Below are positions 24,345-33,091 of a stretch of DNA of 54,869 bases, piece after piece. The DNA is from an uncultured marine group III euryarchaeote. GTDB taxonomy: Archaea > Thermoplasmatota > Poseidoniia > MGIII > CG-Epi1. A model generated the notes under the pieces. The model ran no database searches. It saw only the letters and a list, made by a program, of their open reading frames with translations, and was not told the DNA's origin. The stretch covers positions 1 through 54,869 of the forward strand of contig CACAGG010000003.1 of NCBI GenBank assembly GCA_902531985.1, read 5' to 3'. Numbering within the stretch: the first letter of the stretch is position 1; every line of letters begins with the position of its first letter. The position numbers and the translations under genes were made by a program.

Positions 24345-26804
24345 ATGAGCAAGGTGTTCTTGTTGACAATTTGCCTGCTTTTGACCTCTTTTACAGGATG
24401 TATAGAAACTGAAGATAATAATGATACTACGGTAATTGAGGAAACTGAAGATAATAATGATACTACGGTAATTGAGGAAACAGAAGAAAGACCCACCGAA
24501 CAATGGACCTTTTACCGCGACTTTGTTGAATGTGATCCAAATAATGATTCCATAGTAGCTTACGGTGAATTTGTCGATTGTCTAAATATGGATTTGATGA
24601 ATGATGGAGAATCTGTGGTTGCTGCATCGTCAGAATTTGCTAATGAGATGTTTAACATTGCTGATTTAGATATGGATGGAAAATTAACTTCGTCAGAATT
24701 TGATTACATTAAGAATTATCCTCATGAATTGATAAAGGGTTGTATGAATTCTACTGCTAATAATTACAATGCAAATGCTACAGAGGAAGATAATACGTGC
24801 GACTATGATCTGGATGATGATGGAGTATTAGATACAGATGAAATTCTTGGATGTACTGATTCTACTGCTAATAACTATAATCCAGAGGCTACAGAGGAAG
24901 ATAATACATGCGACTATGATCTAGATGATGATGGGGTATTAGATACTGATGAGATCCTAGGATGTACAGATTCTAATGCCAATAACTACAATGCAGAGGC
25001 TACAGAGGAAGATAATACATGTGCGTTTAATTTTCAACCTGAAAACAGAGATGAGCTCAAGACTGCAGTAGATGAATGGATAGCTAATTCAACTGACGCA
25101 AATTCAACTTATGGTCATATCAACACCTGGGACACATCATTGATTACAGATATGTCTGAATTATTTTACTATAAGTATACATTTAACGATAATATTTCAA
25201 ATTGGGATGTTTCAAGTGTATATGATATGAGGAGTATGTTTCAGGCTTCAGGTTTCAATCAAGATATAGGTAGCTGGGATGTTTCAAGTGTAGCTGAAAT
25301 GAGTTTTATGTTTCATCATGCACATAGTTTCAATCAGGATATCTCAGATTGGGATGTGTCAAGCGTAACTTACATGGAGAGTATGTTTAATTTTGCAGGT
25401 AGTTTCAATCAAGATTTATCAGATTGGAATGTTTCAAGTGTGACTAATATCAAAGGTATGTTTTACGAAGCTGGAAGTTTCAATCAAGATATTGGTGATT
25501 GGGACGTGTCAAGCGTGATTTATATGGGTTATATGTTTCAGTATGCAGATAATTTCAATCAAGATATTGGCGACTGGGATGTGTCTAGTGTAACCACTAT
25601 GGATGGTATATTTAATGGAGCTGCGAATTTCAATCAAGATATTGGTGATTGGGATGTTTCAAATGTAACTGATATGAGTTATATGTTTTATGGAGCTGAA
25701 AGCTTTAATCAAAATATTTCAGATTGGGATGTTTCAAGTGTAACTTCTATGGGTGGTATGTATTCAATGTTTGCTTTAGCAGAGAAATTCAACCAAGATA
25801 TTTCCGCTTGGGATGTTTCAAGTGTAATTGAAATGAGGAGTATGTTTGATTATGCAAATGATTTGTCAGATAATAACAAATGCGCAATTCATACAGAATT
25901 TAGTTCTAATGAAAATTGGCCTTATGATTGGGAAGATTATTGTCCCTCACAATACTTCCAACCTGAAACCAGAGATGAGCTCAAGACTGCAGTAGATGAG
26001 TGGATAGCTAATTCAACTGACGCAAATTCAACTTATGGACATATCAGCACTTGGGATACATCATTGGTTACAGATATGACTGAATTATTTTACTATAACC
26101 AGACATTTAATGATGATATTTCAAATTGGGATGTTTCAAGTGTAACTACTACGGAAAAAATGTTCAAATTTGCTGAAAGTTTCGATCAAGATCTATCAGG
26201 GTGGGATGTTTCAAATGTGGTTTACATGAATGAGATGTTTTACTACGCTACCGATTTTGATCAAGATATTGGATATTGGGATGTTTCAAGTGTTACTGAT
26301 ATGGAAGGCATGTTCTTTGCTGCTACCTCTTTTAATCAAGATTTAGTAGGCTGGGATGTTTCTAAAGTAACTGATACCAACGGAATGTTTTATGCTGCTA
26401 TAGATTTTAACGGTGATATTTCACATTGGGATACTTCTAGTGTGACTAAGCTAAATTCAATGTTTTATGCTGCTACCAGTTTCAACCAAGATATTTCAGG
26501 TTGGGATGTTTCAAATGTAAATGATTGGTACGGTATGAACTCAATGTTCTATGGTGCTGAGAACTTTAACCAAGATATTTCAGGTTGGGATGTTTCAAAT
26601 GTGAACAATATGTATGGAATGTTTTACAATGCTAATAGTTTCAACCAAGATATATCAAGTTGGGATGTTTCTGGTTCAATTAATATGAATGATATGTTTG
26701 AGGGTACAGATGACTTGTCTGATGATAACAAATGTTCTATTCATGGTTCATTCAGTTCTAACGATAATTGGAACTATGATTGGGATGAATATTGCAGCGA
26801 TTAG
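24345..26804 (+). CDS. Large surface lipoprotein with DUF285 (BspA-like) repeats
   Basis: 819 residues. The signal peptide ends in the lipobox LTSFTGC, with lipidation at Cys19 or so. Then come an acidic stretch, an EF-hand-like segment (NIADLDMDGKLTSSEF), and three 37-residue Cys repeats (GCTDSTANNYN...EEDNTCDYDLDDDG). Two long blocks of DUF285 repeats follow, each unit about 25 residues with FNQDISxWDVSSVTxMxxMF. Both blocks open with the same RDELKTAVDEWIANSTDA segment, so the protein grew by block duplication. Such repeats occur in bacterial surface proteins and in marine genomes, and probably mediate binding. It stands alone, convergent with pdxS. Confidence 0.9.
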   Translation: MSKVFLLTICLLLTSFTGCIETEDNNDTTVIEETEDNNDTTVIEETEERPTEQWTFYRDFVECDPNNDSIVAYGEFVDCLNMDLMNDGESVVAASSEFANEMFNIADLDMDGKLTSSEFDYIKNYPHELIKGCMNSTANNYNANATEEDNTCDYDLDDDGVLDTDEILGCTDSTANNYNPEATEEDNTCDYDLDDDGVLDTDEILGCTDSNANNYNAEATEEDNTCAFNFQPENRDELKTAVDEWIANSTDANSTYGHINTWDTSLITDMSELFYYKYTFNDNISNWDVSSVYDMRSMFQASGFNQDIGSWDVSSVAEMSFMFHHAHSFNQDISDWDVSSVTYMESMFNFAGSFNQDLSDWNVSSVTNIKGMFYEAGSFNQDIGDWDVSSVIYMGYMFQYADNFNQDIGDWDVSSVTTMDGIFNGAANFNQDIGDWDVSNVTDMSYMFYGAESFNQNISDWDVSSVTSMGGMYSMFALAEKFNQDISAWDVSSVIEMRSMFDYANDLSDNNKCAIHTEFSSNENWPYDWEDYCPSQYFQPETRDELKTAVDEWIANSTDANSTYGHISTWDTSLVTDMTELFYYNQTFNDDISNWDVSSVTTTEKMFKFAESFDQDLSGWDVSNVVYMNEMFYYATDFDQDIGYWDVSSVTDMEGMFFAATSFNQDLVGWDVSKVTDTNGMFYAAIDFNGDISHWDTSSVTKLNSMFYAATSFNQDISGWDVSNVNDWYGMNSMFYGAENFNQDISGWDVSNVNNMYGMFYNANSFNQDISSWDVSGSINMNDMFEGTDDLSDDNKCSIHGSFSSNDNWNYDWDEYCSD
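24405..24476 (+). repeat. 36-bp exact tandem duplication in the lipoprotein gene
   Basis: A 36-bp unit starting gaaactgaagat occurs at 24405-24440 and again, unchanged, at 24441-24476, with the start of a third unit following. It encodes ETEDNNDTTVIE twice. The exact identity suggests a recent duplication in the flexible linker behind the lipid anchor. Confidence 0.9.
24738..25029 (+). repeat. 111-bp tandem repeats (37-residue Cys units)
   Basis: Three units begin at 24738, 24849 and 24960, spaced by exactly 111 bp; the third is cut short where the DUF285 block begins. Each encodes a GC(M/T)(N/D)S-type motif, an EEDNTC cysteine and an Asp-rich calcium-like loop. Confidence 0.88.
25030..26790 (+). 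repeat. Two-block array of ~75-bp DUF285 coding repeats
   Basis: Units of about 75 bp encode FNQDI(S/G)xWDVSSVTxM repeats. Two blocks, from about 25030 and 25960, start with nearly the same stretch of some 100 bp, so the array was duplicated as a whole. The period follows codons, so this is protein repeat DNA, not CRISPR. Confidence 0.85.
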
Positions 26805-26832
26805 TAAAGATTTTACAAATTTTACTTTAGTT

Positions 26833-27825
26833 TTAATGTCCGCGTTTTGCCATCTTAGTTTCAAGGCTTGATTCTTCTAATCCAGGCATTGACTCTCCAA
26901 GATTTCTAGAAACATCTCCGACTAATTTAGCGTCTTCAAAGTGGGCTGTAGCTTCTACAATAGCTTTAGCCATAGTGGTTGGATCTTCAGATTTGAAAAT
27001 ACCTGAACCAACAAAAACCCCATCCATTCCAAACTGCATCATCAGTGCAGCATCTGCAGGAGTTGCTATTCCTCCAGCTGTAAATGTAACAACAGGTAAT
27101 CTACCTAATCTCTTGATATCCTCTAAGATTCCAACGATTTCACTTTCTATTGTTGCTTTATCCTTTCCAAATGGATTGAAATCGGTTGATTCCCCTAAAT
27201 TTTCTTTAGCTTCATGGTCTAGAACAAAGAATTTTTCTACAATTCTCTTTGCAATTTTACCTAGAGTTTTAGATTGTTTAACGACTTCAATTTCGGCTTG
27301 CAACAATCGTGCATGCCTCATTGCAGCAACAACATTGCCGGTTCCAGCTTCACCTTTAGTTCTAATCATAGCTGCACCTTCCCAAATTCTCCTGACAGCT
27401 TCTCCTAAGGAAGTAGCTCCACATACGAATGGCACTGTGAAATCGTCTTTTACGACGTGATAGTAAGGATCAGCAGGTGTCAAAACTTCAGATTCATCGA
27501 TCATATCAACACCCAAAGCTTCCAAAACCTTAGCTTCGGCAGTGTGCCCAATTCGGCATTTTGCCATAACAGGAATACTAGTATGGTCTACAATCTCTGT
27601 AATCATAGTTGGATTTGACATTCTAGCCACTCCACCATCTGCACGAATATCAGAAGGCACTCTTTCGAGAGCCATAACTGCAACAGCTCCGGCTTTTTCA
27701 GCTATATCAGCTTGCTCAGCATTAACAACATCCATGATGACTCCCCCCTTTTGCATTCTTGCAAAGCCTCGTTTAACGAGCTCTTTGCCGTGTCTTAGCG
27801 ATTCCAAATCTAGTTCCATAGTCAT
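26833..27825 (-). CDS. pdxS: Pyridoxal 5'-phosphate synthase, PdxS subunit
   Basis: 330 residues. It makes PLP from ribose 5-phosphate, glyceraldehyde 3-phosphate and ammonia. The PdxS/SNZ signatures are present: [38 protein letters not shown], the catalytic lysine in VMAKCRIGH, and the GTGN phosphate loop in [17 protein letters not shown] lies seven bases ahead of ATG 27825. The glutaminase partner PdxT is not in the window. Several PLP enzymes, including Kbl here, depend on this cofactor. Confidence 0.96.
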   Translation of the reverse strand: MTMELDLESLRHGKELVKRGFARMQKGGVIMDVVNAEQADIAEKAGAVAVMALERVPSDIRADGGVARMSNPTMITEIVDHTSIPVMAKCRIGHTAEAKVLEALGVDMIDESEVLTPADPYYHVVKDDFTVPFVCGATSLGEAVRRIWEGAAMIRTKGEAGTGNVVAAMRHARLLQAEIEVVKQSKTLGKIAKRIVEKFFVLDHEAKENLGESTDFNPFGKDKATIESEIVGILEDIKRLGRLPVVTFTAGGIATPADAALMMQFGMDGVFVGSGIFKSEDPTTMAKAIVEATAHFEDAKLVGDVSRNLGESMPGLEESSLETKMAKRGH

Positions 27826-27902
27826 TTCATTTCCTCAATGGTTAGTTTGTCTTTCCGGGCAGACAAATATAACCTTGCATATAGTGTCTAAAAAATTTAT
27901 GT

Positions 27903-28724
27903 CTAAATGACACCCATTGCTTCCAGATGTTTTGCAGCAGCATTACTCAAATCATCATAAAGATCCTCGTCCTCAACATTGGAATAAGATACATCTCCGC
28001 CTTTTTTACGTTCCATTTTCATTATTTCAAATTCAGGATTAAAACTATCTGCGTATGACATAATTGCATATTCTATGCCTTCAACTTCAAGGGCACCATG
28101 TACTTTCATTCGTACTTCTTCCCCTTCTTCATTTTCAAAGATTTCTAAGTCTTCATCATCAATAATTGGCTTTGGTTCCTCTTTTGCTTTAGAATTAAAG
28201 AGTGAGCTCATCCATCCTTTTACTTCACTTTCTTCTTTAGTAATCTTTCTTCCCATTCCATTAGACCAAGCATCTAAAATTTCTTTCTTGTTCATACCGG
28301 TCTTTGCTTCAGCTTTTTTCCAGTTATTTAGAATCCATGGAGGAGTTTCAAACTTTGTAGCTAAAGCCTGTAAGAACATTTTCAAGTCATTAGGATTATC
28401 AGAACCTAATTTTATCTCAATCAGCGAATTACTAGGAGTACCGAATAGTCCTTTGTATTTCATCGCGCTCAATCTGGCCTTGTATCCTGCGAAGCGGAAC
28501 GATACACTCCAATTCATCTCATCAAAACCGCTAGTTCTAAGTCTCAGTTTTGCATTATCATCAACAGTTGTGCAAGCTTCCCAAAACTTTTCTCCAAAAT
28601 CAGTAAACCATAGAAGACCGAAGGTTCCACTGGTCTTACTTACATACTTTCCAGTTTTTAGCGGTCCCGTCTTGAGAAAAGGGTATTTGCTACGTGGTTG
28701 AGCTATCAAAGTGACAGATTGCAC
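27903..28724 (-). CDS. Uncharacterised protein
   Basis: 273 residues, soluble; family not recognised. The first ~150 residues alternate short strands (GTFGLLWFTDFGEKFWEA, KLRLRTSGFDEMNWSVSF) that could form a PH-like or similar beta domain. A helical segment follows, then an acidic C-terminal region with a strand pair around MKVHGALEVEGIEYAIMSY. The start is GTG 28724, with GATATTTTAT about 26 nt upstream, as for other leaderless genes here. It is divergent from dnaG across 188 bp and follows pdxS on the same strand. No function is proposed. Confidence 0.7.
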   Translation of the reverse strand: MQSVTLIAQPRSKYPFLKTGPLKTGKYVSKTSGTFGLLWFTDFGEKFWEACTTVDDNAKLRLRTSGFDEMNWSVSFRFAGYKARLSAMKYKGLFGTPSNSLIEIKLGSDNPNDLKMFLQALATKFETPPWILNNWKKAEAKTGMNKKEILDAWSNGMGRKITKEESEVKGWMSSLFNSKAKEEPKPIIDDEDLEIFENEEGEEVRMKVHGALEVEGIEYAIMSYADSFNPEFEIMKMERKKGGDVSYSNVEDEDLYDDLSNAAAKHLEAMGVI

Positions 28725-28863
28725 TAATTTAGCACGAATAGGCGTGCATAAAATATCACCGCTAGTTTTAATAACGCCACACTACCAGCAAAGTTAGGCC
28801 ATTAGGTCATTTACGGTAATCAATTCACAACCAGCTCTTAGTTTTTGACTTTGGGCTTTTACA

Positions 28864-28875
28864 CGGATTAATCCG
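28864..28875. promoter_or_regulatory. 12-bp perfect palindrome upstream of dnaG
   Basis: CGGATTAATCCG sits between a TTTTACA element and the dnaG start in the divergent intergenic region. It is a candidate operator for a dimeric regulator; none is identified. Confidence 0.4.
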
Positions 28876-28912
28876 CACTTGGTTTAGGGCTGAAAAGTAA
28901 AAAGTGGTTAAA

Positions 28913-30169
28913 ATGAATATAGACCCAACAAGTAGTAAATACGTAATTAAAGCTTCAATTCGGGCTAACGGCGTCGTTAACAAATCAGACGTTGTAGGTG
29001 CCGTTTTTGGTCAAACAGAAGGATTATTAGGTGACGAATTAGATCTTCGTGATCTTCAGAAAAGCGGACGAATGGGCCGTGTTGAAGTAGACATAAGAAG
29101 CGATAAAGGCAAGTCAACAGGAGAAATAGTAATTTCTTCTAGTATGGATCAAGTTGAAACATCTGTTTTTGCAGCAGCATTAGAAACTGTAGAAAGAGTT
29201 GGACCTTGTAAAGCAACTGTAAAAGTTACATCATTAGATGACAGTCGTGCAACCAAGCGTGAAGTAATCATTGAACGTGCAAGATCATTATTGATTAGTT
29301 TAATCAAGGATTCACGAAGTGCAGGTTCTAACATTACAGACACAGTCCGTCAAGTTCTTCAAACAGAAGAAATTGTTCGTTACAAAGGCAAATTGCCAGC
29401 AGGTCCTAATGTAGAATCTAGCGATGCAGTAATTGTTGTCGAAGGTCGAGGAGATGTTCTTAATTTGTTAAGGCACGGAATTAAAAATTCAGTCGCAGTA
29501 GAAGGTACTAATGTACCTAAAGAAGTTGTAGGCCTAAGTAAGGAAAGAACAGTTACAGCTTTTGTTGACGGAGATAGAGGTGGCGAAATGATTATTCAAG
29601 AATTGTTGCAAGTTGCAGAAATTGATTTCATAGCTCGCGCACCAGATAACACTGAAGTTGAACATTTGACTCATAAGCAAATTATGAAGTCTCTGAGAGA
29701 CAAAGTTACAGCAGAATTGTTCATGGAGCAAAACAAATGGGCTAGACCTGGATCTAACTCTAAAGCTTCAGCAAAGAAACCTCCTGCTAAAGGTGGTAAA
29801 GCTAAAGCTGCTAAAAAGCCTGCAAAGGAAGCAAAAGCAGCAGCTCCAGCAAGTGAGGCTAAGCCAGAACCTGCAGTAGCAAGTCCACATTTCTTAGAAC
29901 AATTGGATCAATTAGATGGTTCAAAAAATGCTAGGTTATTGATGGGTGAAGAATTAGCAGATGAAGTTTTGATTGTAGGACTTCCTGAAATTCTTGAATC
30001 TCACAAGAACAATGGAGTTGACACATTAATTATGGATGGTGTAATTACGCCTCATTTAGTCGATTTAGCTCCTAAGGCAGGAATCAAAACAATTGTCGCT
30101 AAAGGAAAGGCAGTTCTCCCTAGAGAACCAATAGGTCTTTCTTTGTTTACAAGAGACGATTTAGCATAA
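28913..30169 (+). CDS. dnaG: Archaeal DnaG-like primase
   Basis: 418 residues from ATG 28913. The N-terminal domain has DVVGAVFGQTEGLLGDELDL, diagnostic for archaeal DnaG. The Toprim domain follows with VVEGRGDVLNLLRHG and FVDGDRGG, the acidic metal site. A Lys/Ala/Pro-rich linker (about residues 279-323) is inserted before the C-terminal domain, which ends in VLPREPIGLSLFTRDDL. Archaeal DnaG makes short RNA and is also found with the exosome. GTG 28904 is an alternative start three codons upstream; ATG is preferred because GGTTTAG lies about 26 nt ahead. Confidence 0.95.
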   Translation: MNIDPTSSKYVIKASIRANGVVNKSDVVGAVFGQTEGLLGDELDLRDLQKSGRMGRVEVDIRSDKGKSTGEIVISSSMDQVETSVFAAALETVERVGPCKATVKVTSLDDSRATKREVIIERARSLLISLIKDSRSAGSNITDTVRQVLQTEEIVRYKGKLPAGPNVESSDAVIVVEGRGDVLNLLRHGIKNSVAVEGTNVPKEVVGLSKERTVTAFVDGDRGGEMIIQELLQVAEIDFIARAPDNTEVEHLTHKQIMKSLRDKVTAELFMEQNKWARPGSNSKASAKKPPAKGGKAKAAKKPAKEAKAAAPASEAKPEPAVASPHFLEQLDQLDGSKNARLLMGEELADEVLIVGLPEILESHKNNGVDTLIMDGVITPHLVDLAPKAGIKTIVAKGKAVLPREPIGLSLFTRDDLA

Positions 30170-30229
30170 ATCCTGCAAGTATTTAGTTAGCCAAATGGTT
30201 ATATCTAGCTCTAGTGGTGAGCTTATGCT

Positions 30230-30457
30230 ATGGCCGATGAAGTTAACATAGATGAAGAAGGTTTAAGACGTTCAGCTCGAAGTCAGATTATAGTTGATAC
30301 TATCGAACGCAGTTTGGAAAAAATGATGTTCGTAGAATCGAATCTTGGCAAAGAGATGGAACCTCAGGATCTTTTCCAAGTAAAAAGAGAAGCAGTAGCT
30401 TCAGTTGCTGAACTCAAGTATGCGATTTCAATACTAACCGGGAAGCTCGAGATTTAA
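30230..30457 (+). CDS. Small helical protein upstream of pyrF
   Basis: 75 residues, acidic at the N-terminus and mainly helical (EEGLRRSARSQIIVDTIERSLEKMM). No motif or membrane span, and no family recognised. GTTATATCTAG about 26 nt upstream supports a leaderless start at ATG 30230. Its stop overlaps the pyrF start as TAATG, so it leads the pyrF-ccmA-ccmB operon and is translated with it. Confidence 0.75.
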   Translation: MADEVNIDEEGLRRSARSQIIVDTIERSLEKMMFVESNLGKEMEPQDLFQVKREAVASVAELKYAISILTGKLEI

Positions 30458-31080
30458 TGTCTTCACGGCTTGTACTCGCCTTGGATGAAACAGATCCAGC
30501 GCGTGCTCTAGAGATTGCTAAACAAGTATCTCCTTTTGTCGCTAAAATAAAAATCAATTATCCTTTAGTATTATCTGCAGGTTTAGAAATAGTAACTGAA
30601 ATTTCTAAATTTTCTCCAGTAATTTGTGATTTTAAGGTCGCAGATATTCCAAATACTAACCGACTTATTGCAGAAGCTGCATTCAATGCAGGAGCTTCAG
30701 GAATTATTGCACATGCATTTCCAGGTCCCGAATCATTGAAAGCATTAAGAGAAGTTGATGCGTCAAAAGATTTGTACGTAGTTATCACAATGTCTCACCC
30801 TAAAGGCGGACATTTCTTCGATATCGAAAGTTTCTGTTCACTTGCTCTTGAGATAGGTGCTACTGGTGTTGTTGCACCCGCAACTAGGCCTGAGGATGTA
30901 TCTAAAGTTAGAAGCTTAATTGGAGATTTGGAAATCATTTCTCCAGGAGTAGGCGCGCAAGGTGGGAGTTCTAAAGATACACTAAAAGCAGGTGCGAATT
31001 TCATAATAGTTGGTCGTGGAATTTATCAGTCAGATGATCCTGCTGCAGCTGCAGAAAAATATAGTAAAGAATTGGTTTAG
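30457..31080 (+). CDS. pyrF: Orotidine 5'-phosphate decarboxylase
   Basis: 207 residues. It converts OMP to UMP in pyrimidine synthesis. LVLALDETDPARA opens the barrel, the catalytic DFKVADIPNT (D-x-K-x-x-D) is intact, and SPGVGAQGG with GRGIYQ forms the phosphate site. Its start overlaps the preceding small gene (TAATG), and it is followed with no gap by an ABC ATPase gene. Confidence 0.96.
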   Translation: MSSRLVLALDETDPARALEIAKQVSPFVAKIKINYPLVLSAGLEIVTEISKFSPVICDFKVADIPNTNRLIAEAAFNAGASGIIAHAFPGPESLKALREVDASKDLYVVITMSHPKGGHFFDIESFCSLALEIGATGVVAPATRPEDVSKVRSLIGDLEIISPGVGAQGGSSKDTLKAGANFIIVGRGIYQSDDPAAAAEKYSKELV

Positions 31081-31704
31081 ATGATTAAATTAAATGCATT
31101 TTTCAAATCTTTTGGACCTAAGAAAGTATTACGTGGATTAAATTTAGAGACTGAATCGGGTGAAATCGTAACTTTAGTAGGAAACAATGGAAGTGGTAAG
31201 ACAACACTTCTTCGAATCCTAACTACATTAGACGTTCCAGACAGCTATAATATTGCTGAAATTGATGGTTTTGATTTGTCAACTAATAGAGAAGAAGTTC
31301 GGTCACGTATAGGTTATCTTTCTCACAATCCACCATATTATCCTGAGTTAACAGGAGTTGAAAATCTAAAATTCTGGTTAGACTTGAATTCAATTGAGAA
31401 TTCGGAAGAGAAAGCTCGTAATTTACTCGCTCAAGTTGGTTTGATTTCTTTTAGTGATGATTTATCAGGTAATTATTCCAGAGGAATGATCCAAAGGTTG
31501 GGTTTTTCGATGGCAATTTCTCATTCCCCAACAACACTTCTATTGGATGAGCCATTCACAGGTTTGGATAGTGAAGGAACAGAAATAATAAAAGAATTGT
31601 TATTGAAACAGAAAGAAGATGGTTGCAGTATAGTCATAGTTTCTCATGATGAACTTTCTTATTCAGATCGAACAATAAAATTAGAGAGAGGTGAAATCGC
31701 TTGA
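31081..31704 (+). CDS. ccmA: ABC transporter ATP-binding protein, CcmA-like
   Basis: 207 residues. Walker A is GNNGSGKTT, the signature is NYSRGMIQR (a deviant of LSGGQ), Walker B is LLLDEPFTGLD, and the switch His is in VIVSHD. Paired with a CcmB-like permease in the next gene, it fits the heme exporter of cytochrome c maturation. The small size and partner support this over other ABC families. It starts right after the pyrF stop, with no gap. Confidence 0.85.
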   Translation: MIKLNAFFKSFGPKKVLRGLNLETESGEIVTLVGNNGSGKTTLLRILTTLDVPDSYNIAEIDGFDLSTNREEVRSRIGYLSHNPPYYPELTGVENLKFWLDLNSIENSEEKARNLLAQVGLISFSDDLSGNYSRGMIQRLGFSMAISHSPTTLLLDEPFTGLDSEGTEIIKELLLKQKEDGCSIVIVSHDELSYSDRTIKLERGEIA

Positions 31705-32351
31705 ATCCTCTAATAGTTCTAATTAGAAAAGAATTGAAAGTTGAGTTCCGTTCCTTACAAGGAATTGTATCGTCAGCTTTACTTTCTTTTATGATATTAA
31801 TGACTTTTAAATTTTCAATGTCTTTAGATTCTAGTTTTGAAGGAACTGGTGTTCTTTGGTCAGTAATTCTGTTGACTGGTTTAGGATTGATTACTCATAT
31901 TTCAACCAGAGAATCAGAGCGTGGGACATTTGAGCTTCTCAAATTGTCTTCCATAACAAGGTATCAATTATTTTTGGGAAGAATGGCCGGTTCTCTTCTT
32001 CTTCTTTGGATATTGAGCACAATAATTACAATTCTCTACGTTATCTTATTTGAAAATCAATTTGGAAATAATTTGCCGTTAGCTTATCTGGTAGTTTTAG
32101 TTGGATGCGTTGGAATAGCTGCAGTAGGCACCTTAGCAGCTAGCACAGCAACACCATTGCATGGTGGGTGGATGATCACATCTCTTTTTTCCATTCCAAT
32201 ATTACTTTTCACAGTAATAGAAGCATCATTGAGAGCCACAGATTCGTTGATTACCAATGATTCAGACTTTCAATTAGCCTTCATGTTATTGATTTTGTAC
32301 AACCTAGCTTTTGTGACTGGTGGAGCTTGGTTGAGCGAACTTTCTGAGTAA
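31701..32351 (+). CDS. ccmB: CcmB-like ABC permease
   Basis: 216 residues with about six membrane helices. RKELKVEFRS at the start, then the VLWSVILLTGLGLITH helix and ESERGTFELLKLSSITRYQLFLGRM loop, are the conserved core of CcmB permeases for heme or cytochrome c maturation. The start is TTG, overlapping the ATPase stop as TTGA. CcmC, CcmE and CcmF are not in the window, so the complete pathway cannot be judged. Confidence 0.82.
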   Translation: MNPLIVLIRKELKVEFRSLQGIVSSALLSFMILMTFKFSMSLDSSFEGTGVLWSVILLTGLGLITHISTRESERGTFELLKLSSITRYQLFLGRMAGSLLLLWILSTIITILYVILFENQFGNNLPLAYLVVLVGCVGIAAVGTLAASTATPLHGGWMITSLFSIPILLFTVIEASLRATDSLITNDSDFQLAFMLLILYNLAFVTGGAWLSELSE

Positions 32352-32392
32352 AATAGTTAATATTTAATATAACAAGAATATCTGTAATTTGC

Positions 32393-32950
32393 ATGCAAGT
32401 AAAAGTTAATCCTGGCGAAATGATCACGCCAGCTCTGTTGACTTATTTAATTTTATTAGTTGTAGTGTGGTATTTTTGGCCTGAGAATGTAGAAACTAAT
32501 CCTGCAGAGATTATAATTTTCTCAGTAGGTGTTTTTGTTGGGGCGGCGTTAGTTCATGCTTTTTATTATTTGAGTTTTGACGAAAAACAAGAAGAAGTTG
32601 ATGAGTTCTTGACTAAATCAGAGATAGATATCAATCAAAAAAAGTCTGAATTGAAATTGCACATAGGTCATGTAAAAGACAGAGAAGAGTTTTTGCTAGA
32701 AGCAATTGATAGATTAAATACAGAATCTAATGAGTACACCCCCAGTCCCGAACCTGAAGAAGTGAAAGAACCAGAAGAGGAGCCTGAAGAAGTGAAAGAA
32801 CCAGAAGAGGAGCCTGAAGAAGTGAAAGAATCAGAAGAGGAAGTTGATTACAAATTAATGACAGTAGCTCAACTTAAGGAAATTTTAAAGGAAAAAGGAA
32901 TGTCGACATCTGGTAAGAAGACTGAGCTAGTTTCTAGACTGAAAAAATAG
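32393..32950 (+). CDS. Membrane-anchored protein with C-terminal SAP domain
   Basis: 185 residues. Two hydrophobic segments (about 11-28 and 43-62) are followed by a short coiled coil (KKSELKLHIGHVKDREEFLLEA), a Pro/Glu tandem repeat (three PEEVKEPEEE-type units), and a SAP domain at the end (MTVAQLKEILKEKGMSTSG, then KKTELVSRLKK). SAP domains bind DNA or RNA, so this protein could tether nucleic acid to the membrane, although that is an inference. TTAATATTTAATATA about 26 nt upstream fits a leaderless ATG at 32393. Confidence 0.8.
   Translation: MQVKVNPGEMITPALLTYLILLVVVWYFWPENVETNPAEIIIFSVGVFVGAALVHAFYYLSFDEKQEEVDEFLTKSEIDINQKKSELKLHIGHVKDREEFLLEAIDRLNTESNEYTPSPEPEEVKEPEEEPEEVKEPEEEPEEVKESEEEVDYKLMTVAQLKEILKEKGMSTSGKKTELVSRLKK
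32753..32842 (+). repeat. 30-bp tandem repeat, three units
   Basis: Units at 32753, 32783 and 32813; the first two are identical and the third differs by a few bases. They encode the PEEVKEPEEE linker of the SAP protein. Confidence 0.9.
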
Positions 32951-32964
32951 AATACTTCCTTTTT

Positions 32965-33091
32965 GTCTATACTTTAGATGAAAAATACCGAAATTTTGAT
33001 AAATTAAATTCTCAAAAGACTAGATTTACCTATCTGTCTATAGTTTAATTAAGCGTAAAGAGATAATTTTGTCGACGACGTCTATAGTTTA
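32965..33091 (+). repeat. Three copies of a GTCTATAGTTTA element
   Basis: GTCTATACTTTA (32965-32976), GTCTATAGTTTA (33036-33047) and GTCTATAGTTTA (33080-33091) lie in the gap between the SAP gene and msrB, spaced 71 and 44 bp. The last one runs into the msrB stop. Otherwise this stretch holds only A/T-rich sequence. Their purpose is unknown: termination, regulator binding or chance. Confidence 0.5.

Noticed and set aside
25160-26700. Regularly spaced repeats that could suggest a CRISPR array
   Set aside because: The period is about 75 bp with diverged copies, stays in frame, and encodes FNQDI-WDVSSVT protein repeats of one lipoprotein; no identical repeats with unique spacers and no cas genes.
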